A stretch of 55,000 bases of DNA from Chrysomallon squamiferum (lineage: Eukaryota; Mollusca; Gastropoda; Neomphalida; Peltospiridae), in NCBI GenBank assembly GCA_012295275.1, contig CM022665.1, forward strand, positions 36,605,433-36,660,432. The letters run 5' to 3'. Shown in pieces: positions 12,340-24,009 of the stretch. The translations under genes and the position numbers were made by a program. The notes under the pieces were generated by a model. That model did not search any database, was not told the origin of the DNA, and saw nothing but the letters and a program-made list of their open reading frames with translations. Each line of letters starts with the position of its first letter. Position 1 is the stretch's first letter.

Positions 12340-13020
12340 CAAACATTAATTTCATTAAAATAATATTTTAAGTGAACTAAATAAAAAATACATTAGCATC
12401 TGTTACACGTTCCATTCAATAAAATCCCTAAACCATCGCCGGCATCATGAATCATAGAAGCTGTTTTATATATGACTGTCAAAACTGTCTTAGCTATAAA
12501 ACATTTAGCTGTTTATTAATTGTCTCAGGTTACCAAGAGCTGGCTTTTTTCTTCTTCATATCTCAAATGGCCATCAGTTCAACAATAAAATGTATATTTC
12601 TCGGTTTGTGCGCGGATTAGGAAAGACATGACAAGTCCATTTGAGGCTCTGTTAGCCCGAATGGTCAATTCCGTTTGCAGACGTGAACTTTGACTTAAGT
12701 CTGTTTATTTAATTATATTCATTTCACAATCAGTATTTTTATTTATGACCGGAGCTGTTGAAAGGATTTTGAGAAATTATAGCTATTTCGTTCATTCGTT
12801 CGTTTTATTTGTTTTATTATTTATTTTTTGCTTAGCCTTTTGTTTGTTTGTTTGTTTTGAGGATTTTCTGTTGTTTTATTTGTTTTTTTCGAATGTTCAG
12901 TTATGTATTATTTATTTATTTATTTATTTATTACATTAGTACTCTTTTTTTTTATTACTAACTTCGTCATTTAATATTTAATTATTATTTTGTTGTTGTG
13001 TTATTTTCTCTCTCCCATAC
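12340..13020. other. Intergenic with a non-repetitive pocket at 12590-12700
   Basis: The pocket contains GCGCGGATTAGG (a TAATCC-type homeodomain core) and a near-palindrome GACATGACAAGTC. The remainder is T-rich with TTTG and ATTT repeats (12838-12860, 12905-12932). No gene is seen. Confidence 0.4.
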
Positions 13021-13024
13021 ATAT

Positions 13025-13092
13025 ATACACACAGATAGTCACACACACAAACACACACACACGCACACACGCACACACACACACACACACAC
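13025..13092. repeat. CA microsatellite
   Basis: A CA tract has GCACAC interruptions. Confidence 0.93.
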
Positions 13093-13372
13093 CTATTTCG
13101 TTTAAAAACAAAGGAACAAGACGCGAGTGTCTAAACGTCCACTTATTTACATTACACGTCATACAGGCAGTTATTAATAACTCTGCAGTACGTTGCAGAA
13201 CGCACACGCTGTTGTGTAAACGGGCGTTTTTATACTTCATGACACATAAATATTTTTTTCCCTTCTTTTTGAAGCTGTAGTATCAAACAGCCAAGTTCTT
13301 TTAAAGTTAAAATAAAAAGTGTTTTAACTATTGGAGAATATAAAACATTTTATTAAACGTACTCAGCCCAGT

Positions 13373-13478
13373 AACAACATGTGTGTGTTTAAATGCCCAC
13401 CCAACTACAATCTGTGTCTTCAAATGTCCGGCCCCATCACAATCTGTGTTGATTTAAATACCAGCTGACATAACATGT
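13373..13478. repeat. ~34 bp tandem repeat, about three copies
   Basis: Units of the form CAAC-ACAATCTGTGT-TTTAAATG-CC recur at about 13375, 13409 and 13437. A fading fourth unit sits near 13470. No other feature lies between 13100 and 13990. Confidence 0.5.
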
Positions 13479-13994
13479 TAATGGAGTGACATAATAAATC
13501 ACAGGTAGTCCATGCTTTACTCCTATGACGTAAAACACAACGATCTTTGAATGTGTATGTATCTGCGTCACTGTGATGTAATATTCTGATTTAAATAAAT
13601 ACTATTTAACAAAAACATGTATAAGTATGGATGTTATTAAATAAATATATGTATCACATGGTTGAGAAAGACTGGATAACAAGTGTATTTGTAATTACAA
13701 TACGAAACCATTTTATACTAAACAAATTAGATGACTCTGTAACAACCAACCGAAGTGACTTTGTACTGTTTATTCAGTGTCACTTTAATATAATCAACTG
13801 TGAGAAAACCGAGTGATGTGATTTTCCAGTATCCTCGTGCAGTGGCTTAGTGTTAACTACTTTACATTTTTTGGTTCAGTAATTTCCACGCGTATACTTT
13901 CATTGTCTGCTGAAGTCATTGAAAAACGTACATTTTAAGTTTAAAAAAATACGTCAACAGTTTTCATCATTGTTATCGTTGTTAATTTTGTCAG

Positions 13995-14092
13995 ATCTGA
14001 GCCATATACATACGTACATATACATACATACAAACATATATGTGTATGTATACATACACACACATACATACACACCTACATACATACATTAA
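13995..14092. repeat. TACA microsatellite
   Basis: ACATACATACA units occur in an imperfect array with an internal TATGTGTATG reversal. Confidence 0.85.
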
Positions 14093-14199
14093 TTCGAACT
14101 AAACTCTCGCTATTTAAAAGCCGTGTACTCGTTTTTTAAAGATATTTTATTTCCAAGTCAAGTGTTATGTTCGCTCTTGTCAAGTAGCAAACAAACATA

Positions 14200-15330
14200 A
14201 CAGAGGTTATATAAACAACATCCAGGAGCCTGGTCGCCGGCAACCAAGAATCTAATTGTGTACTAAATCAGCGAAACGAATTTGGTCCACCCCACATACA
14301 TTTACCCAGAAAACGAGGTTTTCTTTCGGTGAGAAAAAGATCATTATGTTGTCCCCGTTCTTCTTCCTTTCTTCGTTTATATCGCGCTTGCGTGAGGTCT
14401 TTCGTAGACGTCAAGTCTTACCGATACCTTTATTTACTGGAGTCAGCGTCGGGTGGAAGTTTTGATAGAAATACGCTCGAAGGCAGCCATTTCATTGACA
14501 AAGATCGTACACAGGAGATAGCGGAGGAACACAATGGTCCGTGGCCCTTTTGCAGCCAGCCGTGCGGAAGGCAAATTATCTCTGAGACAGTTTTACTAAT
14601 AGTTTTGATTTCGGAAGCTCAAGGAGTAATTCAAGAAAATTGACAAGTGACAGTTTACATAATGAGATGGTATTCTGAGGCAAGACGTTCACAGTAGCCT
14701 CGGGAGGAAACTGCGAACTACGCATGCGTTAAGTCTGCTGCTGAACTGATACTTGAATAAATTATCTACCTTCGTCGGGATAGCAGAAAGAAACAGTGTG
14801 ATTGTAGGGTCGCAGAAAAAGAGGGTTGATTTTACTTTCTCACCCTTGGTTGACTCAGTTATTTGTCGTTTATTGAGTGAAATTTTCTATTTGTCCATTC
14901 CAAACCTCTGGGCATTGCCCTATTTGCTTTGTTGTTATCATTTGGTGGACACGACCAACACTTGTCCAATGAGATACTTACGTCACACCCTGTCGTCTGC
15001 CGCCAAACGATTCAAGTGTTTTCTCGTCTGCTTCAGTCTATTAAAAGCAGACGTCAAGTGGACAACGAGAACTGTCGCCTTTCACAACAATTAGCCTTTT
15101 CACCGCAGACGACAGCGTTTAAACTCTGCAGCTACTGTCCTGTCATTCACCACGACGGGGTGGCATAATTGTGCTGACTCGTCGGAGACGTGACCGACTG
15201 CTCCCATCTCGTCCACCTTGATGTACCAGGTTTTATTGCGAGCGTCACGTACCCCGGGATGGAACATAATTCTCCATTGTCGTGTAATTGGCTGTGATAT
15301 AATTTATTGACGCTGATGTTAAAAAACCGT
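14200..15330. promoter_or_regulatory. Largest non-repetitive, GC-richer island of the desert
   Basis: More than 1.1 kb is free of microsatellites. Plus-strand open frames of 104 and 113 codons (14329-14643, 14753-15094) resemble nothing I know and lack good splice context. The segment 15240-15320 contains CCATTGTCG (SOX-like), GTGTAATTGGCTG and ATAATTTATTGACGC (homeodomain/FOX-like cores). It is either a cluster of regulatory elements or exons of an unrecognised transcript. Confidence 0.35.
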
Positions 15331-15369
15331 TCACGTCTTTCCTCCGACTTTAATTTCTGCTAAGCATGA

Positions 15370-15440
15370 AACTAAATGCAGTCGCGTGTTCGTCTCATAC
15401 GGATTCAGAAATGATCTGGGTTCGTATCCCAGTTCTTCCT
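15370..15440 (+). repeat. tRNA-derived SINE head (tRNA-Met-like)
   Basis: CTGGG-TTCGTAT-CCCAG at 15416-15432 makes a perfect five-pair T arm with a seven-base loop, and GGTTCGTATCC matches the B box GGTTCGANTCC at all but one position. Upstream, TGCAGTCGCGTG resembles a D-arm/A box, and GTCTCATAC carries a CAT anticodon as in elongator tRNA-Met. The anticodon stem and acceptor arm are broken, so this is a SINE head or tRNA relic, not a working tRNA. Body and tail beyond 15440 are not recognisable. Confidence 0.5.
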
Positions 15441-16250
15441 CTGTCTGCACCATTGTTATTTTTCCGTTTGTATTCATAGATATATTTTAATCAGTCTAAG
15501 CGCTACGAATCACCAGATCTATACTATTACAATGTCTAGTTCCGTTTCTAGACAGAGCTCTACGATTCATTTATCTCAGCTATGATAAGTATTTTTGTGT
15601 TTACTACAAAATTAGTTTTAAACAGTTTTTAACATTTGCCTTTTAAAAGAGTATGATTTCTTTGTAGCGGACTTTAAAAATAATTTCGCTGTCAAACAAG
15701 CATTTATCTAAAGAAATATGTTTTATTTCAAACCAAGCAGAAGTAAAATAAAACCAAACAATAACAAGAAAAAAACAACAAAACAAAAACTAAACAACAA
15801 CAATAACAACTAAATTACAACAACAAAAACATAATACACCTAAATTAACTTCGGAAAAAACAAGAACACATCTTACATCTCTCATATTTCATCATTATAA
15901 TACAAACTACGTTATTGTCAAAATACAACACTGAAGGAACGCTATAATACAATTGTTTATAATGTTTTAACTGTTTCCTTCAGAGGTCTGTCTGTTCAAG
16001 TATACATCGACAAAAAGTGCTTCTAAGGAAGGCACGTTACTGTTACAAGCAAACTAATTGTATTTTAATTTGCTTCATAACGTGGCAAAATGTTTTTAAT
16101 TGACGACTGTGTACTTTCCCTCTGGTCTCTTGCACATGGCGTCATACATTTCTTTTGTAACGTCACCTCTGTGTGTGCTGTAGAATCAGTGTGGCAACAC
16201 AATTGGACAAGCATCAGTGGTTAAAACACCAGCGAAGCGTCAAGTCAATG
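15440..16250. other. Intergenic, A-rich in part
   Basis: Imperfect AACAA repeats lie at 15755-15840 and unique DNA on both sides. No gene is seen. Confidence 0.45.
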
Positions 16251-16254
16251 AACG

Positions 16255-16765
16255 ACGACAAATAATTTCCGTAAAAAGGGATTTTGATTAGCGCTATGTA
16301 AAACTGACTTGATGTTAAATGGAAGAAAATAAATAAATTGTGGTTAACAGTACTAATCATTGTAATAACCGTGAAAGGGGATTTTGATTAGCAATTTGTA
16401 AAACTGGCTTGATGTTAAACAGAAGAAAAACAAATAAATAACATTTAATAATATTAATCGAATAATTTCTGTGAAAAGGAATTTTGATTCGCGCTTTGTC
16501 AAATAGAAGAAAATAAATAAACAGTAGTCAATAATAATAATCTAATAATACCTGTGGAAAGGGATTTTTGTTTACTGACTTGATGATACTAAACAGAAGA
16601 AAGTAAATAAATAAATAGTACGAGTTTTCATTAGCCAAATAACAACACTAATGAAAAAATTAAAAGGTCTTTATTAATATTAATCGAATAAAAGAATATT
16701 TTGTAATGGAATATTAAGTTCGCCTCATGTTAAAAATGGAAAATAAAAGAGTGGTTATAAATGTT
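16255..16765. repeat. Diverged ~100 bp tandem repeat, four to five copies
   Basis: A unit running AATAATTTCCGTGAAAAGGG, ATTTTGATTAGCG, ACTGACTTGATGTTAAA, AGAAGAAAATAAATAAA recurs at about 16260, 16361, 16461 and 16545, with a degraded copy around 16684. Copies differ by indels and substitutions. The AAATAAATA part of each unit supplies a simple-repeat seed. Confidence 0.75.
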
Positions 16766-16854
16766 AATATAATAACGTTCACGAAAATGAATAAATAAAT
16801 CGAATACTCTAGAACAAATACTAATTACCTCACTCGAACACAAATATGAACTTG

Positions 16855-17105
16855 TTGAATTGATCTAAAAAAGTGGATTGCGTCTAACATAATTCGATTT
16901 TCGGCTGTTTGAAGAATCAACATGCCTCTCATTTGCAGACGTTTAATTAAACTCGGGGTAGATTACGTTCAAAACAAAGTGGCTGCGTTTGTTAATAAAA
17001 TAAACCCGTGGGAATTCAGTTTCATCAACTTGTTCTGTTTTAACCTTTCAGCTGAATACGTTGTCTTGTGGTGGCTACGTTTTAACATTAAATAAAGTTT
17101 TATAA
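16855..17105. promoter_or_regulatory. Candidate enhancer with Su(H), TAAT and FOX/SOX-type motifs
   Basis: The unique sequence packs ATTTGCA (POU-like), GTTTAATTAAAC (palindromic homeodomain), ACAAAG (SOX/TCF-like), GTTAATAAAATAAAC (FOX-like) and CGTGGGAA at 17007-17014 (exact Su(H)/CSL site) into about 80 bases. Such dense homotypic and heterotypic motifs resemble developmental enhancers. Function is inferred. Confidence 0.35.
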
Positions 17106-17561
17106 TTATTAATGGGCTGTAAAGTCTTTATTTTAACTACTTATTTCAGTGACTTGACATACTCTAGGTGCGGATCTAGAGGGTTCCAAGATGTCGGTTA
17201 TTTGTTTTCGTCATTTTAAAGTTCAAACAATAAGTAGTTTATTTTTGTATTCATAGATACGTCTGAGTTTTTATGGATGTTTGTTTGCATGTGTGTTCAC
17301 CAAAATATATAATACTGCTATCATTAACAAGATCTATGTATTTTATTACAATAAACAATAGAAGATCATGAATGTTTTGTCCCTCTGAAATAAAACCGGA
17401 TTTGTCCCTGTTGTGGCATACGCCGATATATTCATTTGACTGACTAATTTTGATTATCTTGATAATGTCAATTCCTTGCTAAATACATGTAGATATTATA
17501 TTCATACATGGTTTCGGATTAGTTATCTGTCTGTGTGTGAACCTCCGCACGAGCGAGTTGT

Positions 17562-17565
<4 letters not shown>

Positions 17566-17614
<49 letters not shown>

Positions 17615-17655
17615 TGTACGTGTGTGTGTGTGTGTTTGTGTTTGTGTGTGTATGT
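17566..17655. repeat. GT microsatellite
   Basis: A long GT tract is interrupted by GTTTGTGTAC and GTTTGT. Confidence 0.95.
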
Positions 17656-17659
17656 CTTT

Positions 17660-19220
17660 GGCTGGTAGAACATTGTGTTAATGAAAAGGAATTAATTTTT
17701 TAATGTCATTAAATTTTCATTTCCCTCGTATTCAGTTACAGCCTCTGAACAACAAGTGCGTCCTTAGTTCTTGACATAATTTTCCATTAATACACGTGTT
17801 GCCTTGTGTCATGCTGATATTTCTTCAAGAGAAAGTGTAACTTGAAAACGAATTGTGTATGTATTTCTTTCCAAGTATTTATATATATATATATATATTT
17901 TTTTTTTTTTTCAACACATTTATATCACAGATACCTCTGCATGTTAAATATGTAGAGGACTGTAGCTACATTTTTTCAAACTTGTTTTTGGTTCTTAATA
18001 TTTGACTTTCCTAATACATCTGTTGTGTTATTTCCTGTTCTACCCTCTTCCTCGACGTAAATTTCTCAACAGCTGCAGTATGTGTTTTCCTGTCTGTGAG
18101 CAGGTGCAATGCTGCTAGCTGATAAAAATGTTTAAAGGAAGCGGCTTTCCTCTCATTTCATTGTACAAGAAACGTAAGAATGACAGATCTGTACTGAAAT
18201 ATCTCTCATTAAAAAAAACATTCATTCCTTTCTCACAGAGACGTTATTTTTATTTGTTCATTCACTGCAAGGAATGCGTGTTGAGATTATGAAAACAAAT
18301 TTCACAAACGTTTAACGCAGCTACATTCTGTTATTTGTTATGTTTCTGTCGAAAAGAATATTATAAATAAAAATTATTTTCATTAACAGGTAAAATAAGA
18401 AAACGAAAGTGGGAGTATTTCAGCTGGGTACTTGAGATGTGTAATACACTACAAAAATATTTAAATAAAAAAAAATATATATTAATTCATAACCGCATGA
18501 TTCAGTAGAGGTGTATTACGTTCATTGTGTATTGTGTAACAAGTGTTTGAAGATGTGAATAATAATAATACAAAAATTAATTTAAAATGTTGTTGCACTT
18601 AAATTTAATTTATATTTTCTTATTCTTCATATAAAGAATTTCAAGTGCATCGTATCAACGATTATCATTCACGGTGGGTGAGACTGCTATGCTTATTATA
18701 ATAAATGTGTTTCAAATCAGATCTTTTTTTATCAAAATGATTGATCGGGTCTTTACATAATGCAGTAATGACGGGGTTAAATTTTTAACTGCTGATAAAT
18801 CACACACTTGTCATAAGTAAACAAAAATAATTGGATATTCTTCTGAATCGCTTATGACCACCTTTCAGTGGAGTACGTATACCGACTCGCACGGATGACC
18901 ACAATAAATATCTCCACGCTCTAGTGGACACTATAAACACATTTATCCTTGTCCTCTCTAGACCCCAGAACTTAAAGTTTTCTTGATAAAAAAAATAGTA
19001 ATAATAAAAATCTAAACGTATGGAGCCATAATGGCGCCACCTTCTTAAGTCAGAAACCTTGAAACTTTTTGTATACTGACGTTCATAATCCTTTGCTACA
19101 CTGCGATGTTGAAGCCCACAAAGAATGAGAATTTCAAAATGTCAGTGTGGTATTCAGAGCTAAGAAACAATCACATACGTTGTATTAATTCCGTAACCGC
19201 CTGTTGAAGATGTTTTCTGC
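17660..19220. other. AT-rich intergenic, nothing recognised
   Basis: About 1.5 kb has only a short TA/poly-T element (17880-17912). I see no gene, tRNA or higher-order repeat. Confidence 0.45.
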
Positions 19221-19563
19221 TTTCAAAAATTATATATATATATATGTGTGTGTGATTGTGAATTTTTGATGGCAGAAAAATATATGTGATGGCCATGCTA
19301 AAAGTATCTATCTGTGAGAAGTTATTACACCGTGAAAGGGTTTTTGTTTGGTATCGTTGCAAAGGTTCTATTATGTACTACAGCGATATTAATCTACTTT
19401 AGTCGTTTTGTATTATGTGTTCATTTCCATTAGCTTTATAAAGTGAACAGTGCTGCTAGCATCATTTTATTATTATTTTTTTTATCTGTAGTACCAGCCA
19501 GTATCAACATAACATTATTTTCCCCAAACCGTAGAATGATTTTACTTCTGCACATACCAGTGT

Positions 19564-19980
19564 TTGTATGTATGTATGTATGTATGTATGTATGTATGTA
19601 TGTATGTATGTATGTATGTATGTATGTATGTATGTATGTATGTATGTATGTATGTATGTATGTATGTATGTATGTATGTATGTATGTATGTATGAATGTA
19701 TGAATGTATGTATGTATGTATGTATGTATGTATGTATGTATGTATGTATGTATGTATGTATGTATGTATGAATGTATGTATGTTTGAATGTTTGTATATA
19801 AATTTATATACATGTGTCTCTCATTCTGTTTACCTGTCTTTTTTCTGCCTGCCTCTTTCATTCTGTCTGTCTGTCTCTCTCTAACTTTCTATCTATCTGT
19901 CTCTCTATCTATCTGTCTCTATCTATATATCTCTCTATCCATATCTCACTCTGGCTGGCTGTCTGCCTCTCTCTGAGAAA
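19564..19980. repeat. Long TATG array followed by CT-rich tract
   Basis: About 58 GTAT units (19564-19795) carry only four or five single-base TATG to AATG/TTTG changes, all in the distal half. A CTGT/CTAT/CT-rich tract (19810-19975) follows. The long Cys-Met-Tyr-Val frames are artefacts. Confidence 0.97.
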
Positions 19981-20029
19981 CAAACACAGATTCTTTCTTT
20001 CATTACACACGCATCTTCTCCCTTGTTGT

Positions 20030-20455
20030 TTTCGACTTGTCTCGCCATTACGAAATGTTAACACAGAGAGAAAAGGCTGAAGTCTTTTTTGTTTGTGTTG
20101 ATTCTGCTCCACATCCACACAACTCATCTGACACTCGACACAACGCGTGAAAGCTGGAACTGTTCAAACCCTGTGAATGAAACACATTCACTAATTGATA
20201 GCATTCCAGAACGGGCGAGAATTTGTCATTCTTTGAACAAGTTATTTCTTGGCGATTAGTTCCAGTGCTAACAGGAGTGGCGATTAACGCTTGATCTAAG
20301 CTGTTTGAGCCTCACATAAACACGTTTCTGCACAAGCGAAAAGAACCAAATGGAGTTAACTGTTAGCTGAGTTGCTTCACTTAGGCCAGACCCATTTCGA
20401 GAGTGGCCTGACCGAATAATAGAACTGCAAAATATCGTTAGATCTGGAACTGGAT
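20030..20455. promoter_or_regulatory. High-complexity island
   Basis: The unique block contains CACTAATTGATAGCATTCCAG (a TAAT core next to a TEAD-like GCATTCC) and GGCGATTAACGCTTGATC. No gene-like frame is present. Confidence 0.3.
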
Positions 20456-20584
20456 TTTTTTTTTTTTTTAATATCAATTTTAGTTATTTAACTGATATTC
20501 TGAAGAAAAAAATGAAATTAATAATATTCATGTTTCTGTGAAAAAGAGAGAATGGGTTAGTGAGAAAGAGACTAGAGAGAGAGA

Positions 20585-20689
<105 letters not shown>

Positions 20690-20699
20690 TGCATATAAT

Positions 20700-21955
20700 T
20701 ATTAATGTCTATTGTGTCTATTATTAATGACTTGACTTCTTGCCAAATTTTTCACAACTGATTGTTTTTTTTAAATAAAAATAAAAATCGAACGAAAAAG
20801 AAATGAAAAAATAATTTTTTTTTTTTTTTTTTTACATTAGTACTTTTTTTCACTTTTAACGTTGAGCTTCGGCAAATAAATTTATTTTCCCCAGACGGAT
20901 CTATTTATTAATAGCCCTGTTGTTCCGCAATTCATTTTACGTAGCACCTAATTATTTTTACCTTTCTTTTGACGACACCAATTGTCCACGGAGCTGGGAA
21001 ATGAGTTTATAATTTTCTCTCGGTTTAGATTGAGATTTTTGATTTGTTGGTAATGGCCTCGCTGGAAGCCGTATCTTCTTTCTCATCAGTGTTGTCTTTT
21101 TAGACATTCAAGCAACAATAGCAGCAGATGGTTAGAATATCTGAATAAACTGCTTGAATGAATTCCAGAATCAGATGAAATCCAGGTAATAGATCTTTAG
21201 TTTGCGTGCAAGATGGCCTGGCCGTCAAAATAAAAACAGTGTGCGTAATGGAAAGAAAAGGACCAGTGTGTATAAAACAAAATACAAAAAAAAACAAAAA
21301 CAAAAAATTAGATGGTTTTATCAGAACATGCATTTGTGAAACATACGTCACATTCTGAATGGTCGTTTTGGGTTATTCCCCGTTGTAGTCAATATTCTGT
21401 GACTAGTTTATCAAAGGTTGTGTCATGGCCTGCTTGCTTATTTTTTAAATTTATTTATTTATTTATTTATCTATTTATTTTATAAAGATTTTCATGGTAA
21501 AAGCATCTGTGGAGTGGTCATACACGTTTTTCTATCTCACATAATAACAATAAAAAATATCTACAAATTAAAATCTACAAATCTTAAATTTATTTATTTA
21601 TTAATATAATTATATATATATATATATTAATATATATATATTTTACAAATTTTTGCATCATATGCAAAACAAACGTGTTTCTAATGTTTCACTCTAACAC
21701 AAATTAATTTACCACCCCCACCTTTTTTTTATTATTGAATGGCGCATTTCATGATAAGTTTACAATTAGTCCCTTACTTCATGCATTAGTATATTATATT
21801 AAAGAGCGTCAGTTTATTAATACAATACTTATAATGTACTTCGGAGATTAGTACGTATAGCTTAATAATCAAATACAGCATATGTTTATCTCTAGAAAAT
21901 ATTATCAGCAACTGACAAAAGATTTAAACGTCAAACAGGCATTCAAGAATCACAC
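20700..21955. other. Intergenic with a non-repetitive pocket at 20870-21060
   Basis: The pocket includes GGATCTATTTATTAATAGCCC and ACACCAATTGTCC. Poly-T (20815-20833), TTTA (21447-21475) and TA (21610-21640) repeats lie alongside. No gene is seen. Confidence 0.4.
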
Positions 21956-22905
21956 GAATTTTCGTCTGCGGCGGAGGACAGAGCGAGGAGGGTAGAAGGG
22001 TGAGGAGTTGTGTCTTACCATCTGGTATAAGAAAACCCCTCTACAGCTATCAGCTTAATTTTGTAAAACATTTCTCCCTGTCAGCAAGTCTTCAACGTGG
22101 AAGTCTGTGTAAACGTAGAAAGACAGATGGTCTTTAGCGGTGTCGGGTGTCACTCGCTCATATTTTACTGTCAGATTTCAAACATATTTGCCCGATTCCG
22201 TGTTACAATTTAGATAAGGCATCTCCAGTCGCGAAACCCGATATGTTGCCTTTAATTAACGCAGTGTGTTTTCCGCATAAAACTCTTTTGTTTTCGAAGC
22301 TAAATTTTCGTTTCGTCAATTCTGCAGACAAATTTTATGTGGAGCATGCCTTCCGACACCGCAAATGATGAAAACACATTCGAAATGGAAAGAAACTTCC
22401 GAAAAACAAAGAAAATATGTTTAGCCGTCTGCTGAACTAGTTCTCTCGTCTGATGTTTCACTTCTGTCGTCTGCTGTTGGCAGTTGGTGTTGAAGTCGTC
22501 GTTCGTTGCGCACTGACAGACGTTCCGTGAAGATTGACAAGCTGCCTCGTTACGACTTCGACGTGGTTCTTCACAGTCGTGGGGGTCCACTGCCCCCATT
22601 GCCAGAAACGATGATATTGTTTACATTGCCCAACACGGCAGCGTTACTCATGGCAGAAAATTTACTGGCAGAACACATTTGACATCAGTAAAACAGAGAG
22701 AAGCTGATCTTTCTTTCTCTGAAGGTGGCTTCAGCTGGCACGAACTGAAAGAAATTGTTGACATCCATTTTCAGCTGACATTACTCATTGCCCTACACAC
22801 AAAAAAAGAAAAACTTGATTCTGTCATCAAGACAAAGATATTGGTTCTAATGGGAAGAGAGGAATTTATTTCTATTGTGTAACCGGTTTCAGGGCTGTAG
22901 TCATC
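21956..22905. promoter_or_regulatory. Extended non-repetitive island
   Basis: Roughly 950 bases have no microsatellite. Open frames of 73 (plus, 22147-22368) and 99 (minus, 22599-22300) codons overlap and neither is recognisable. GTTGCCTTTAATTAACGC at 22240-22262 holds a TAATTA homeodomain palindrome. Codon-like composition is weak, so I treat it as a candidate regulatory or transcribed non-coding island. Confidence 0.3.
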
Positions 22906-22926
22906 AACATCATTGATTCACCAGTG

Positions 22927-23007
22927 TGTCTAGCATATCTGCCAAACTAAGCAAACACATATCTATATCTGTCTATCTATCTATCTTTCTATCTATATCT
23001 ATATATC

Positions 23008-23090
<83 letters not shown>

Positions 23091-23319
23091 TTGTGTGTGT
23101 ATATGTACTCACACATATATATACGTATGTATGTGTGTATATGGACCAAAACCTGTTTGATTCAGAATAAGCTCTGGCATCATGCTATTACTGTACAGTG
23201 AAAATCAGCAGGTTTCATTATTGAATCAAATGATATAATCATTAAACAATCATCATAATGAAATAATGTTGCAGATATAATTGTGTAAAAATAAGCAGAT
23301 ACTAGCAGAAGAATAAATA

Positions 23320-23357
<38 letters not shown>

Positions 23358-23373
23358 GCAGATATGCTAGACA
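22927..23373. repeat. Fold-back structure: 19 bp inverted repeat around microsatellites
   Basis: TGTCTAGCATATCTGCCAA at 22927-22945 has an exact reverse complement at 23355-23373. Between them lie TCTA, TA, GT and TATG microsatellites (22961-23135), about 180 bases of unique DNA and a second TA tract (23323-23353). No transposase frame is present. It may be a decayed MITE-like element or a short inverted duplication. Confidence 0.5.
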
Positions 23374-23402
23374 TACATATATACATGATGAATGGACGGG
23401 TG

Positions 23403-23475
23403 TATAGATGGATAAATGAATGAATGAACAGATAGATGGATGGATGGATGGATGGATGGATGGATGGATGAATGC
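23403..23475. repeat. GATG/GAAT tetranucleotide repeat
   Basis: GGAT units (23435-23469) are flanked by AATG variants. This gives a spurious His-Pro-Ser-Ile frame on the minus strand. Confidence 0.9.
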
Positions 23476-23479
23476 GTGA

Positions 23480-23805
23480 ACAGATGTTGTTAGACAAGAT
23501 CGCAACACATTCTACTACTGAGGGTTATTAGATGTTTTGTGTTTGCATGAAAATGATGCAAAACAAGAAACCAGTTGTCACAAGTCATTGATTCATTATT
23601 TCTGTAACGAAACTTTTAAACGCATCTTTCTACAGACACATGCCATAGTTTTTGTTGAACGAGCTGAAGTATTTCGTCTAGAACTGGAAATGTGCGATCT
23701 AGACTGTCAGCCGGTCGTAAGTAAAACAAAAATTTATCTAATAAAATGAATTTATTGTAAATAATACTATATGTTTTATTTTGATAAATAATTTAAATTT
23801 GAATT
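23480..23805. other. Intergenic, nothing recognised
   Basis: There is a 70-codon plus frame (23537-23749) with ordinary composition but no similarity I recognise. Confidence 0.4.
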
Positions 23806-23808
23806 TTG

Positions 23809-23882
23809 CATACATACATACATACATAAATACATTCACACTCGTATATTTAGATACACACCTGCATACATGCCAACATACA

Positions 23883-23927
<45 letters not shown>

Positions 23928-24006
23928 GTATGTATGTATGTATGTATGTATGTATGTATGTATGTATGTATGTATGTATGTATGTATGTATGTATGTATG
24001 TATGTT
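23809..24006. repeat. TACA, TA and TATG microsatellites
   Basis: ATAC units (23811-23832), TA (23886-23926) and TATG (23927-24004) form a compound array. Confidence 0.95.
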
Positions 24007-24009
24007 TGT

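Noticed and set aside
14753-15094. 113-codon plus frame
   Set aside because: No similarity or splice context recognised; kept only as part of a unique island.
19031-19050. GCGCCACCTTCTTA as a second CTCF site
   Set aside because: Three mismatches to the core consensus.
19436-19861. 141-codon minus frame rich in Thr-Tyr-Ile-His
   Set aside because: It is a translation of the TATG microsatellite; the ends are short non-repeat flanks.
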